A stretch of 64,000 nt of DNA from Desulfuromonadaceae bacterium (lineage in GTDB: Bacteria; Desulfobacterota; Desulfuromonadia; Geobacterales; Pseudopelobacteraceae). A program made the position numbers and the translations under genes. Below the pieces are notes generated by a model that saw nothing but the letters and a program-made list of their open reading frames with translations, was not told the DNA's origin and made no database searches. Shown here in pieces: positions 54,202 through 63,830 of the stretch. The stretch's first letter is position 1. Each line of letters opens with the position of its first letter. The stretch covers positions 62,001 to 126,000 of the forward strand of contig JAQTQX010000001.1 in NCBI GenBank assembly GCA_028712075.1. The letters run 5' to 3'.

Positions 54202-54686
54202 TCAGCGACAGAACTACCCTGATGCTGCTTGCCGTCTTTTGTGTCGTGTGTGCCATACCGACAGCGCTTTATTTTCGCACATTGCCTGTTGCAGGGCTGA
54301 CTGCCTCCGAGAAAGAACTGGCTGACTTCTCCAGCACATCGGTGCCTGTCACGCCAATCCCACCACGTATGGCATTTTCCGGAGTGGCCTGCCCGGTCAA
54401 ACCGGCTCAGAAACCGGTGGCACATGACATCGGAAAAAGCACGGCACAGACTCCCATGCCTCTTCCTGCACCTGCAAGCCCAGACAAGTCACAGGCGCGT
54501 ACTTTGGCTAGTCTCCCGATCGTTTCCATGATATCGTACGACGAATCTACAAAAATGGCGATAATCGACAATCGAGTCGTAAGCGAGGGTTCGAAACTAG
54601 ATGGCGGTGTGATTGTCAAGATTGAGCAGGAGCGCGTGCTGTGGCGAAAGACCGGAAGGGATATATGGTTGACCATCGATCGATAA
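54198..54686 (+). CDS. PilP/MshK-like secretin-linking protein
   Basis: The 162-residue protein has one N-terminal membrane segment (LMLLAVFCVVCAIPTALYF), a Pro-rich linker, and a C-terminal beta domain (LPIVSMISYDESTKMAIIDN; VSEGSKLDGGVIVKIEQERV) of the PilP/GspC homology type. These connect the inner platform to the secretin N domains. Its 3' end overlaps the secretin gene by 22 bases. MshK is the positional equivalent. Confidence 0.68.
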   Translation: MISDRTTLMLLAVFCVVCAIPTALYFRTLPVAGLTASEKELADFSSTSVPVTPIPPRMAFSGVACPVKPAQKPVAHDIGKSTAQTPMPLPAPASPDKSQARTLASLPIVSMISYDESTKMAIIDNRVVSEGSKLDGGVIVKIEQERVLWRKTGRDIWLTIDR

Positions 54687-56305
54687 ATAGTGCACTGACG
54701 GCCATAAAACGTCTGCTTCCGCTGTTTGTGACGGTGTGCCTCACCGCCTGTGCGACTAACAGCACCGTCAAAAAAAATGACGAACATCTCGTGAAAGACC
54801 CCATGCCCCGTACGAGGGAATGGAAACTCGAAGCAAAAGAACCGCCTGCCGAACCGGCTCCCCCCCCCTTCATTTCCATGCCGGAAGAGATCATTCCGCT
54901 CAAGACGAAGATAGTTAATATCGTCGTACGGAACAGCCCGTTGGGTGATGTTCTGTATATTATTGCCAATGCAAGCGGCCTCAATCTGATGACCGACCGT
55001 GATGTCCCGCTCGACCTCCCTATGACTCTTTCCCTCAGGAACGCAACAGCCGAGGAAGCGTTGAAAACAGTGGTTGGCAGCGCCGATTGTTTCTACACCG
55101 TCACCGGCAATGTCATTAAAGTAGAGTCTATCATCACCAGAGTCTTTGAATTGGGGCACCCCGCCCTCACCAACACTTACTCGGTCAATGTCGGCGGAAA
55201 CATTTCAGGCGCCGGCATGAGTGGCGCTATCACATCAAGCAGTACCGCTGATGCCAAGGCTCAGGATTTTTGGGGTTCCATGGAATCAACGCTGAACAGC
55301 ATCATGGACAAGAAGGATACTCCTGCTGCACTTCTGGCCGCAGGGGCCGATGACAAAACCAAGGGTTCAACAGCCCGCACCGGTGAGGCAAAAGCCCAGC
55401 AGGGGATTGTCGTCAACCGTCTCACCGGTACCATCATGGTGACCGCCTCCAAAAGAAACATGGAAAAGGTCGAAAAATATCTGGAAAACGTCAGGAAGGT
55501 GCTCAATCGCGGGGTCATGATAGAGGCAAGAATCATTGAGGTTCAGTTGAGCAATGACCTGAGTTACGGTATTGATTGGTCTTTCCTCAAGAACTTTAAT
55601 GGACTGGGGGGTGGCACAGTTAAGGGCGGGTTCGGAACGTTGAACGTTGGCGATACCACACTGAACGACATCACTTCTGCCGCTGCTACCGCCGCCGGAA
55701 AATTTCAGGTAGGCATCACCGCAGCTAACTTCCAGGGGTTATTGACTGCCTTGAAAACCCAGGGAGATATAAAAACCCTCTCGAATCCGAAGATCAGCGT
55801 CATGAACGGCCATGCCTCCGTGCTAACGGTCGGTACCAACACCAGCTTCATCTCCAAAGTGACTACAACAACGACTGCCGGCACCGGCATAAATGCCATT
55901 AATACGATCAGCTTCACTCCGGAAACTTCCAGCGTCCTTTCCGGCATGATCATCGGCATCGTGCCGTACATCTCCGAAAAGGGAGATATCACGCTTAACA
56001 TCTCTCCGATAACATCAGACCTGCTCAAGCTGACCGACAAGACATTCGGCAATGCCGACAATCAGGTCACCGTTACCATCCCCACCGTAGCTCTGCGGGA
56101 GATGACCACCACGGTTAAGATGCGTGACGGGCAGATGGTGATCATCGGCGGCCTGATTTCAAAGAAAGAATCTTCCGACAAGGAGAAAGTCCCGATTCTC
56201 GGCGATATTCCGTATCTAGGCACCCTCTTCACCAGAGTAAACAATACTGAGTCACGCTCGGAGCTGGTTCTGCTCCTGCGGCCTCATATTGTTGAGAATG
56301 AGTGA
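54665..56305 (+). CDS. mshL: Pilus secretin MshL
   Basis: The 546-residue outer-membrane channel has a lipoprotein signal (FVTVCLTAC), an STN-type N domain (IVNIVVRNSPLGDVLYIIAN), an N1-type domain (RLTGTIMVTASKRNMEKVEK) and the secretin barrel (RGVMIEARIIEVQLSNDLSY; TLSNPKISVMNGHASV; GQMVIIGGLISKKE; VPILGDIPYLGTLF). The 14 kDa insertion rich in Ser/Ala/Gly between N domains is typical of MshL. I start at ATG 54665 after GGAAGG; a GTG at 54641 is also open. Confidence 0.92.
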   Translation: MVDHRSINSALTAIKRLLPLFVTVCLTACATNSTVKKNDEHLVKDPMPRTREWKLEAKEPPAEPAPPPFISMPEEIIPLKTKIVNIVVRNSPLGDVLYIIANASGLNLMTDRDVPLDLPMTLSLRNATAEEALKTVVGSADCFYTVTGNVIKVESIITRVFELGHPALTNTYSVNVGGNISGAGMSGAITSSSTADAKAQDFWGSMESTLNSIMDKKDTPAALLAAGADDKTKGSTARTGEAKAQQGIVVNRLTGTIMVTASKRNMEKVEKYLENVRKVLNRGVMIEARIIEVQLSNDLSYGIDWSFLKNFNGLGGGTVKGGFGTLNVGDTTLNDITSAAATAAGKFQVGITAANFQGLLTALKTQGDIKTLSNPKISVMNGHASVLTVGTNTSFISKVTTTTTAGTGINAINTISFTPETSSVLSGMIIGIVPYISEKGDITLNISPITSDLLKLTDKTFGNADNQVTVTIPTVALREMTTTVKMRDGQMVIIGGLISKKESSDKEKVPILGDIPYLGTLFTRVNNTESRSELVLLLRPHIVENE

Positions 56306-57963
56306 AATCCATGTTGGCCCCCACAAAAAACCTCGGCGATCTCCTGCTTGCAAGCAGGAAAATCAGCGAAAAACAGCTCCGGATCGCTCTGATTCAGCAG
56401 CGGGTGACCGGCGCAATACTGGGCGAAACACTTATCTCTCTCGGTTTTCTCACCTCACAGGAATTTGCCCAGACCATCGCTCTGCAGTCCGGCCTTGACT
56501 ATCTTGACCTGCGCACCTGTACCCTGTCCGAGGATGCGCTACGGCTTATTCCAAAGGAAACGGCACTCAACAACGGCTATATTCCGCTGTTTCTTGAAAA
56601 CGGCGTCCTTTCTATCGGCATCATGACTCCCAGCAATGTTATCGCTGTTGACAGCGTCCAACGTCTGACCGGAAAGCCTCCCAAGGTTTATCTTGTTGAT
56701 CAGGAGGCCTACGGCGATATTTTCGAACGTGCCTACTATTTCTCAAAAAACTCGGTGCAGCAGCGCCTTGAAGAGTTCGCAGCCTCCGTCGGCAGTGGTG
56801 AGGCGATTACGAGCAACGTTGTTCCGGAGTTGGCCGAACTCATCATAATGGACGGGATCCTCAAAATGGCATCCGACATCCACATGACCCCTTCTGATGA
56901 GGTGTTGCACATTTTTTACCGCGTCGACGGCGTCCTGGTGTATGGCCATTGCCTGCCAAAAGTCATCCAGTCTGCACTGGCATCACGCCTTAAGATCCTT
57001 GCCGAGTTGGATATTGCCGAGCAGCGAATGCCGCAGGACGGCGCCTTCACGCTGTCGTTTCTGAAAAAGAGATACGATCTCCGTATCTCGACAGCGCCGA
57101 CCATATTCGGTGAGAACATCGTTATCCGTGTGCTCTCAACTGATGGCGCACTCAGGGATATTTCCACCCTCGGTCTGAACGAGGACATTGTCGATACCAT
57201 GCGACAGCTGTTTAACAAATCTCACGGGATTTTGCTGATTACCGGCCCGACCGGCAGCGGCAAAACCACGACATTGTACTCCAGCCTTCGCGAGATCGAT
57301 CTGCTTGAAAAGAACGTCATCACCATTGAGGAGCCGGTTGAATATCGCCTGAATTTTGTCCGTCAGACGGAAGTCAACGAGAAGACCGGCTACACCTTCG
57401 CGACATCCGCTAGAACCTTCATGCGTCAGGACCCCGATGTCATGCTGCTTGGCGAAATCCGGGACAAGGAAACTGCGCAGATAGCAATCCGTGGTTCCAT
57501 AACCGGTCATCTGCTCATCTCCACACTGCACGCAACCGATGCGGTTTCCTCTATTCCCCGCCTGCTGGACCTGGGAATGGACAAAATGCTCCTCTCATCA
57601 ACGCTTCTGGCCGTCATGTCCCAACGTCTCGTACGTAAGATCTGCCACTATTGTAAAGAAGAATATTCCCTCTCTGAACATGAACGGTTGATTTTCCAGA
57701 AGCACGGTTTGCGTGTTGCAAATGCATATCACGGCACCGGATGCAGCCGATGCGGCAACAGTGGTTTTGCCGGTCGCAGCAGCATTGCCGAGGTTATGGT
57801 TGTCACAAGCGAGATCAGGGAACTGATTTTTGCCGGCGCCTCCATGGAGGCCATTTTTCAGGCCGCCCAGCGGGGGGGGATGGTACCGCTGTTTACCGAG
57901 GGACTGAACCAGGTAGCGGCAGGTCTCACAACGCTCAAAGAGGTTCAAAGGGTAGCGGAATGA
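56302..57963 (+). CDS. mshE: Pilus extension ATPase MshE (GspE/PilB family)
   Basis: The 553-residue hexameric motor ATPase has an N-terminal MshEN-type c-di-GMP-like region (LGDLLLASRKISEKQLRIAL; LGETLISLGFLTSQEFAQTI). The catalytic core has Walker A GPTGSGKTT, the Asp box TIEEPVEYRL, Walker B LLGEIRDKETAQIA and the His box GHLLISTLHATD. A zinc-binding four-Cys site (CHYC then CSRC) is intact. The GTG overlaps the mshL stop (GTGA); an ATG at 56311 is also possible. Confidence 0.93.
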   Translation: MKSMLAPTKNLGDLLLASRKISEKQLRIALIQQRVTGAILGETLISLGFLTSQEFAQTIALQSGLDYLDLRTCTLSEDALRLIPKETALNNGYIPLFLENGVLSIGIMTPSNVIAVDSVQRLTGKPPKVYLVDQEAYGDIFERAYYFSKNSVQQRLEEFAASVGSGEAITSNVVPELAELIIMDGILKMASDIHMTPSDEVLHIFYRVDGVLVYGHCLPKVIQSALASRLKILAELDIAEQRMPQDGAFTLSFLKKRYDLRISTAPTIFGENIVIRVLSTDGALRDISTLGLNEDIVDTMRQLFNKSHGILLITGPTGSGKTTTLYSSLREIDLLEKNVITIEEPVEYRLNFVRQTEVNEKTGYTFATSARTFMRQDPDVMLLGEIRDKETAQIAIRGSITGHLLISTLHATDAVSSIPRLLDLGMDKMLLSSTLLAVMSQRLVRKICHYCKEEYSLSEHERLIFQKHGLRVANAYHGTGCSRCGNSGFAGRSSIAEVMVVTSEIRELIFAGASMEAIFQAAQRGGMVPLFTEGLNQVAAGLTTLKEVQRVAE

Positions 57964-59177
57964 AATTTTTTGCCTATCACGCCACGGACTACTCCGGTAA
58001 GATCCTCAGAGGAAGCATCGCGTCGGAAACGGCAGATGCCGCTTATCAGGACTTGAGCACACAAGGGCTTTACGTCATTTCGATCCGGGAGACAGCCGGT
58101 CAATTGACGTGGCTTCGTAAGCATTTCTTTTTAGCACAGGTCAAACGCACCGATATCCTCGAATTCACCGGAAGCCTTTCCATTATGCTGCTGTCGGGGG
58201 TACCGATCATAAATTGCATGAACGATGTCATAGGGACAACTTCCAATGCCTCATTCAAGCCGATCTTGAGGGAAATCCGGCAGCGACTGGAAAGCGGCAG
58301 CTCTGTTACCGAAGCCCTTGAAGCACAGGGGAAACTGTTTCCAGAGGTCATCAAGACGCTGGTGGCCGTGGGAGAAGAAACGAGTCATCTGGGTGAGAGC
58401 CTTAAGGATGCAACGGAACATCTTCAGAGAATGCAGAACCTGTCAGATGCAATCAAAAAGGCGCTCATGTACCCTGCCTTCGCGTTGATCGCCACCCTCG
58501 GGGCGCTGACGTTCTGGATGCTGTTTGTCATCCCCGCCCTCAGCTCGACCCTGAAAGGGCTTGGAGTGAAGTTGCCCATGCTAACGGTTCTGCTCATCAA
58601 CTCCAGCAGCTTTTTCAAAGATCACTGGAATAAAATGGCAATCGCAGCGGTTCTGCTCCCTTTTATCATCCATCTGATCAAAAAACAGCATATGGTCAAG
58701 TATTATCTGGACAGGACCGCGCTGAAACTGCCGATTCTGCAAGTTGTCACCTTCAACAAGTTGCTGGCAACTTTCGCAGAACAGTTCAGGATGCTGACTG
58801 CGGCAGGCATTCCGATTCACCGTCTCTTTGACCTGTTAATACCTGCGATTGGAAATGAATATTTCGGCGTGAACCTTGTCACGGCAAAGGAAAACATACT
58901 TAACGGTGTCCCGATTTCCGAATCTCTCGAACGGCAAAAGATAGTTCCCGTTCTCGTCATCAGCAAGATTCACATCGGTGAAGTGAGTGGGACCCTTGAC
59001 AAACAGCTGGATTTTCTGGCTAAGTACTACACCAAAAAACTGGACGATGCCACCGAGAAGCTGAGCAAAGTTATCGAACCGCTGGTCATGGTGGTAATCG
59101 GCGGATTGTTTGCCATCATCATCATGGGACTGCTGCTCCCGGTGTACGATCTCGTTTCACAACTTGGCAGGTCATAG
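57960..59177 (+). CDS. mshG: Inner-membrane platform protein MshG (GspF/PilC family)
   Basis: The 405-residue protein has the GspF N terminus (FFAYHATDYSGKILRGSIAS), two related cytoplasmic domains (FTGSLSIMLLSGVPIINCMN; FAEQFRMLTAAGIPIHRLFD) and three membrane segments, the last at the C terminus (VMVVIGGLFAIIIMGLLLPV). The ATG overlaps the mshE stop (ATGA), fixing the start. It transmits the ATPase stroke to pilin. Confidence 0.93.
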   Translation: MKFFAYHATDYSGKILRGSIASETADAAYQDLSTQGLYVISIRETAGQLTWLRKHFFLAQVKRTDILEFTGSLSIMLLSGVPIINCMNDVIGTTSNASFKPILREIRQRLESGSSVTEALEAQGKLFPEVIKTLVAVGEETSHLGESLKDATEHLQRMQNLSDAIKKALMYPAFALIATLGALTFWMLFVIPALSSTLKGLGVKLPMLTVLLINSSSFFKDHWNKMAIAAVLLPFIIHLIKKQHMVKYYLDRTALKLPILQVVTFNKLLATFAEQFRMLTAAGIPIHRLFDLLIPAIGNEYFGVNLVTAKENILNGVPISESLERQKIVPVLVISKIHIGEVSGTLDKQLDFLAKYYTKKLDDATEKLSKVIEPLVMVVIGGLFAIIIMGLLLPVYDLVSQLGRS

Positions 59178-59193
59178 GAGGACCTAACAGGGC

Positions 59194-60888
59194 ATGGCAA
59201 CGGATTATCTCACATTTTTCAACCTCAACGATGACCCGTTCCGCCTGACGCCGGACACCGCCTACTTCTACAACTCCCCCGCTCATGCCACGGCGCTCCA
59301 GTCGCTTGAATACTGCGTCACGCACAAGGAGGGGTTTTGCGTCCTGACCGGCGACCCCGGCACCGGCAAGACCACGATCCAGCGGCTTTTCACTGAACGG
59401 TGGAAGGATCGGGCCGAAATCGCCCTGATCATGACGCCGCGACTGCTGCCGGATGAATTTTTCCGGGCAATACTGGATGATTTCAAAATTCCGCTCAGTG
59501 ACAGCAAGAACGAAATGCTCAAATCGTTCCGCGATTTTCTCCTGACTCACGCATCAAACGACAAACGGATCGCCATCATTGTCGATGAAGCCCAGGAACT
59601 GCCCGACACCACGCTTGAAGAATTGCGGCTGCTCTCCAATCTGGAGACGGAGAAGGAAAAACTGCTCCAGATCATCCTGATCGGCCAGCCGGAACTTTCC
59701 AACAAACTGCTCAGGACTCCACTGCGCCAGTTGAACCAGCGCATTACGGTCCGAGTCAAACTGAACCCGCTCACCGCCCCGGAAACGTCCGACTACATCA
59801 ATACCCGGCTGATCAAAGGAGGAAACAGCTCCCTGCTCTTCAATCAGAAAGCCAAGGAACTAATCTATAGTCTCTCCAAAGGGATTCCGCGCACCATCAA
59901 CCTGCTCGCTTCCCGGGGACTCATGTCCTCCTTTCTGGAGGGGAGTCATGAAGTGCTTGAAAAGCATATCGAGCTGGGAGCAGCGGATGTCATGGAAGCT
60001 ACAGTGCCGGTCCATACCCGCAGCCCCCTCCCGGTTCGCACAATCGCCGTTGCCGCAGCCGGCATCTGCGCAGCTGTCGCCATCGGAGCAGCGGCCTACA
60101 ATTTCACCAGGAAAAATCCGGACAACGACGGCAAAGAGACTGATCAGAGCGCTATTGCCAAACAGGTGATGCCGCGCATAAGTACGGCCCGGCCAATCCC
60201 CCTGGAAAGGCCTGCCGATGCGCCGCCCCCCATTTCCTTTGCGGCAACAGTCGCCAAGGAAACCTCCGGTGTAGATTCCGGGCAGGTCGTGTTCCAGTCA
60301 TTCAACGCGATGGCCGCCGCCTGGAATATCCCCCAGATGGCTCAGTTCACCAGGCAGAAGGGCACTCCGCTCAAATATCTTGCCAATCTGGCGCTGCAGG
60401 GCGGTATGGAGCTGATCAATTTTGACGGCAATGCAGAAGGAATTGTCGAGATGGGCTATCCACTCATTCTTGAGATCAAGCCGTCAAGCTCCGATAAGGA
60501 AACGTATAGGGCACTCACGGGCGTCATTAACGACAAGTATCTCATATCGCCAAGCCTGGGCGGAAAAGAGCTCCTGACGAAAAATGAGCTGAACAGCATC
60601 TGGCACGGCAAGGCGGTTATTCTCTGGAAAAACTATGAGAAGATTCCCGCATGGCTGCCGAATGGTGATCGCAGTCCCGCGACGATCGGTTTGCAGAAAC
60701 TCCTGGGAAATGCCGGGATTGCCGTCGAAAAATCCGGCGTGTTTGACCAGAAAACCGGCGAGGCACTCAAGTCGTTTCAAAAGCTGAAAGGGCTGGAAGT
60801 TACCGGGCGCCCCGGCCCCAAAACGTTGCTTTATCTGTATCAGAACGCTTCCGGGTATTTCCGTCCGGTGTTGAAACAGGGTAAGTAA
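59194..60888 (+). CDS. mshM: MshM/ExeA-type AAA ATPase with peptidoglycan-binding domain
   Basis: The 564-residue protein has an AAA domain (FFNLNDDPFRLTPDTAYFY; Walker A GDPGTGKTT; Walker B IAIIVDEAQELP), a single membrane segment near 285-305 (TIAVAAAGICAAVAIGAAAY), a periplasmic peptidase-C39-like or linker region, and a C-terminal peptidoglycan-binding domain (LQKLLGNAGIAVEKSGVFDQ; ALKSFQKLKGLEVTGRPG). It resembles ExeA/GspA, which inserts the secretin through peptidoglycan. Vibrio MshM is shorter and lacks that tail. GGAGG lies upstream of the ATG. Confidence 0.88.
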   Translation: MATDYLTFFNLNDDPFRLTPDTAYFYNSPAHATALQSLEYCVTHKEGFCVLTGDPGTGKTTIQRLFTERWKDRAEIALIMTPRLLPDEFFRAILDDFKIPLSDSKNEMLKSFRDFLLTHASNDKRIAIIVDEAQELPDTTLEELRLLSNLETEKEKLLQIILIGQPELSNKLLRTPLRQLNQRITVRVKLNPLTAPETSDYINTRLIKGGNSSLLFNQKAKELIYSLSKGIPRTINLLASRGLMSSFLEGSHEVLEKHIELGAADVMEATVPVHTRSPLPVRTIAVAAAGICAAVAIGAAAYNFTRKNPDNDGKETDQSAIAKQVMPRISTARPIPLERPADAPPPISFAATVAKETSGVDSGQVVFQSFNAMAAAWNIPQMAQFTRQKGTPLKYLANLALQGGMELINFDGNAEGIVEMGYPLILEIKPSSSDKETYRALTGVINDKYLISPSLGGKELLTKNELNSIWHGKAVILWKNYEKIPAWLPNGDRSPATIGLQKLLGNAGIAVEKSGVFDQKTGEALKSFQKLKGLEVTGRPGPKTLLYLYQNASGYFRPVLKQGK

Positions 60889-60978
60889 CCCCTCATCCGC
60901 CCTTACAGCTGAGCTCATTACTGGACGCTGGGCATTTGGTGCTTTACCCTTCAAGGAGAAGGTTAGGATGGGGTTGAA
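60888..60978. repeat. Possible degenerate REP-like intergenic inverted repeat
   Basis: The segment begins with ACCCCTCATCC and ends with AGGAGAAGGTTAGGATGGGG. These ends are roughly inverted (CCCC-CATCC against GGATGGGG) and resemble the CCCTCATCC/GGTTAGGATGGGG intergenic repeats common in many proteobacteria. It lies between the mshM-like and mshN-like genes. Confidence 0.4.
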
Positions 60979-61038
60979 GTTGTAAACAACGCACCGCCTC
61001 TGACAAGGCACTTTAATGACGAACAGAAAGTACAGTGC

Positions 61039-62115
61039 ATGAGTCTTCTCGCAGACCTTCTTTCAAAATACAAGGCGGGCTCGCCCAGTCGCAGCAGCGG
61101 GAAACCGGGCGGACTCGGCATTCCTCCGACCCTGTTTAAGGCATATCGCATTCCCGAAAAAGTCCGCACTCTTGACAAGCGCTACGTCATCCTGACTGTG
61201 GCATCGCTCAGTTTTGTCGTGCTTGGCTTCTTTGTGTCAGCAAAGTTCAAGCTGCTGTCCCCTCCGCCAAAAACCATAGCGCCCCTCCCCCTGCCCCCGA
61301 GAACGGTGCAAAAAGCCCCCGCCACGCCGGAGCCCGCCCCAGTGCAGCCCCTTATAAGTCTGTCACCACCACCGCTGGTGCCGGCTAATACTGCCCGGAT
61401 AACGCTGGCTGAACCGAATGAATCCGCACCGCAGAAGAAAAAACGGCATCCCAAGGAGAAGAACCGTCACCGCCCGGTGCAACAGGCGAAACAGGCTCCG
61501 TCTCAGACAACAGCTTCTCCGCAGAAAGCGGCCCCTTTGCCAGCTATTGACACCGCTGCCCGTGATTCACTGCTTTACGCGGCACGTACGGCGGAACTGT
61601 CCGGAGACTGGCGGACAGCTCTGCTTAATTACCGCAAAGCGCAAAAGATCGACCCCGGCAACTACATCATCATGAACAATGCTGCCGCCTCGCTCAACAA
61701 CCTCGGCATGTTCAGCGACGGTGCACAGGAAGCGGAACGGTCGCTGGCTACAAAACCGGACTATGTTCCTGCCCTGATCAATGCAGCCATCGCTTATTCA
61801 TCAAAAGGAAACACCCGGAAGGCGGTGCGCCTGTTCACCGCTGCGAGCGCCTACGATCCGGGCAACCGGAGCCTGGTAATCAATCTTGGCATCCTCCACG
61901 AACGGAACGGCGACCTTGATGCCGCACTGGCAACCTATCGCAAACCGGCTGATGACGGCGATCCGCTGGCTCTGCAGGGGCTGGCTCGCGTCTATGAGCG
62001 GAAGGGAAACCGCCTTGAAGCAGCCCGCGCCTGCCGGCAGATCATGGCGCTGCCGGGCGCACATCCGGAGCTGAAAAAAGAGGCAAAACGGAGGCTCATC
62101 AAGCTCGATGAATAA
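61039..62115 (+). CDS. MshN-like TPR protein
   Basis: The 358-residue protein has a basic cytoplasmic N terminus, a membrane segment (YVILTVASLSFVVLGFFVSA, about 49-68), a long Pro/Lys-rich periplasmic linker and at least four tetratricopeptide repeats (ARTAELSGDWRTALLNYRKA; MNNAAASLNNLGMFSDGAQE; INAAIAYSSKGNTRKAVRLF; VINLGILHERNGDLDAALAT). It matches MshN in topology and position after the ExeA-like ATPase. The ribosome site is weak. Confidence 0.78.
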   Translation: MSLLADLLSKYKAGSPSRSSGKPGGLGIPPTLFKAYRIPEKVRTLDKRYVILTVASLSFVVLGFFVSAKFKLLSPPPKTIAPLPLPPRTVQKAPATPEPAPVQPLISLSPPPLVPANTARITLAEPNESAPQKKKRHPKEKNRHRPVQQAKQAPSQTTASPQKAAPLPAIDTAARDSLLYAARTAELSGDWRTALLNYRKAQKIDPGNYIIMNNAAASLNNLGMFSDGAQEAERSLATKPDYVPALINAAIAYSSKGNTRKAVRLFTAASAYDPGNRSLVINLGILHERNGDLDAALATYRKPADDGDPLALQGLARVYERKGNRLEAARACRQIMALPGAHPELKKEAKRRLIKLDE

Positions 62116-62153
62116 AATATTTATACAAGTGCTTATTTTATTTGGAAATCTAC

Positions 62154-62182
62154 TTGACTAACCTCATTTTACGCGGTATAGG
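62154..62182 (+). promoter_or_regulatory. Sigma-70 type promoter for the tandem pilins
   Basis: TTGACT (62154-62159), a 17-base spacer and TATAGG (62177-62182) give a good promoter about 50 bases before the first pilin ATG. The word GGAAATCT occurs twice around it and could be an operator. A private promoter fits the high expression expected of major pilin. Confidence 0.5.
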
Positions 62183-62235
62183 CAGACAATAGAGTTTTAA
62201 CTTAGCTGGAAATCTCGATATAAAAGGAGCGAATA

Positions 62236-62970
62236 ATGGAACACACAACTTCACCGGTACTTTCTGGCATCATGGTTAGACTCAGGAATCGCAAAGGTTT
62301 TTCTCTGATTGAGCTGGCAATAGTTCTGGTTATCATCGGTATTATTATTGCCGCCATCCTGAAAGGGCAGGATTTGCTGTTCAACTCCCGCACCAAGCAG
62401 TTTATTACTTCTACCAACGCCTGGAAGGTTGCCGCATACGCCTATATGGATCGCAATAACCGGTTCCCGGGGGATGCCGGCAGAAACGGCAATATCGCCG
62501 ACGAGTCAACTACCGAGCAGACGACGACCGGCACAGCCATTGCCGAGGTTGCTACCGCATTGTCAAACGTTCCGCCAAACCCTGTCGTCATCGGCGGCCA
62601 GAGTTACTGGACCTATCTCGGTTCCATGGTGAGTACTAATGGAGGGTTGCGAAACATCATGGTCATCTGCCCTTCCGTTGAATGCACAACGGCTCTGTCT
62701 CCGGATGACGTGGAGATGATCAGGGCTCTTGATATTTCGCTCGACGGCACTGCTGATGGCGGCATCGGGGCGCTCAGGGCACTTATACTGTCTGGCGGCG
62801 CCGTAGGGACGGATGCTGCAGCTGCAGGTGCCAGGGCTAATGGCTGGGTTCAGGGAACTGACAGTACTTTGTTGGCAGATACCACAGTTGACGGCGCTAC
62901 GGTGGCTTGGACTACCGGGGTCGTTCAAACTCAGTATGGCGCAGTCTGGGCGTTCGACAAGAAGTTCTGA
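62236..62970 (+). CDS. MSHA-type prepilin, copy 1
   Basis: The 244-residue prepilin has a 21-residue leader ending in RNRKG, then FSLIELAIVLVIIGI with Glu at +5, the prepilin peptidase site. The mature part of 223 residues is large for a major pilin. It shares with the next gene AILKGxDLLFNSRTKQF, the small Cys loop CPSxxCT and the C-terminal YGAVWAFDxKF. AGGAG lies six bases before the ATG. An intrinsic terminator follows 21 bases after the stop. Confidence 0.9.
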   Translation: MEHTTSPVLSGIMVRLRNRKGFSLIELAIVLVIIGIIIAAILKGQDLLFNSRTKQFITSTNAWKVAAYAYMDRNNRFPGDAGRNGNIADESTTEQTTTGTAIAEVATALSNVPPNPVVIGGQSYWTYLGSMVSTNGGLRNIMVICPSVECTTALSPDDVEMIRALDISLDGTADGGIGALRALILSGGAVGTDAAAAGARANGWVQGTDSTLLADTTVDGATVAWTTGVVQTQYGAVWAFDKKF

Positions 62971-62991
62971 TAGATGTGTAAATGATCTTTC

Positions 62992-63019
62992 AAGGGAGGC
63001 TGCTTGCCTCCCTTTTTTT
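62992..63019 (+). terminator. Intrinsic terminator after pilin copy 1
   Basis: Stem GGGAGGC / GCCTCCC extended by two A-T pairs, five-base loop TGCTT, then a run of seven T (63013-63019). It separates the two pilin genes. Confidence 0.92.
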
Positions 63020-63063
63020 ATACGTATATTGTGAAGGCATTGATGGCCATACATGGGGTGAAC

Positions 63064-63810
63064 ATGGCACTGACACATCCACCACGGTCGTTCGGTATCA
63101 CGGCCCGGCTCAAAGACCATAAAGGTTTTTCCCTGATTGAGCTGGCGATTGTGCTGGTAATCATCGGCATTATCGTTATCGCAATCCTGAAGGGTAATGA
63201 TTTGCTCTTCAACTCCCGCACCAAGCAGTTTGTCTCCACCGCCAACGCCTGGAAGATTTCCGCGTACGCATATATGGATCGCCGGAACAGATTTCCGGGT
63301 GATAGCAGCAGAAACGGCTATATTGGCGACGAAACAACCCCCGTTGATGAGCAGACATCGCCAAATACGGCCACGGATGAAATCGCCACCAAATTATCGG
63401 ATGTTCCGGTCAATCCGGTCCTCATTGGCGGTCAGAGCTGGTGGTTTTATTTCGGGTATTTGACATTAGCCGGCGGCAGCAAGATCAACGCCATGGTAAT
63501 ATGCCCGTCAGCAGACTGTACGGTGGGATTATCTCCCAACAACGTTGAAATGCTGAGCGCTCTCGATTCATCGATTGACGGCATCCCCGATGCGGGTATG
63601 GGCCTGTTACGCGGATTGTCTTCCGGTGTAGCGGCGACGGTCGGCCATGGCGTTACCGTTGTTGCTACTCCCTCTGTTGCCGGCAGGGCCAACGGTGTTG
63701 TTAATCTTCTTGTTGCCGCAGACTTGGAAGATGCAACCTCACTTGGTACGGAAATACCATGGGCTGTTGGACAATATGGTGCGGTGTGGGCCTTTGACAA
63801 CAAATTCTGA
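63064..63810 (+). CDS. MSHA-type prepilin, copy 2
   Basis: The 248-residue paralogue of the preceding gene has a 21-residue leader ending in KDHKG, then FSLIELAIVLVIIGI. Leader length, the conserved core and the C terminus match copy 1, while the middle of the globular domain differs. I chose the ATG at 63064 (GGGG five bases upstream), because it gives the same leader length; in-frame ATGs at 63043 and earlier would extend it. It starts 45 bases beyond the first terminator. Confidence 0.9.
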   Translation: MALTHPPRSFGITARLKDHKGFSLIELAIVLVIIGIIVIAILKGNDLLFNSRTKQFVSTANAWKISAYAYMDRRNRFPGDSSRNGYIGDETTPVDEQTSPNTATDEIATKLSDVPVNPVLIGGQSWWFYFGYLTLAGGSKINAMVICPSADCTVGLSPNNVEMLSALDSSIDGIPDAGMGLLRGLSSGVAATVGHGVTVVATPSVAGRANGVVNLLVAADLEDATSLGTEIPWAVGQYGAVWAFDNKF

Positions 63811-63830
63811 GCCAGTTGACAGTGCTTATG

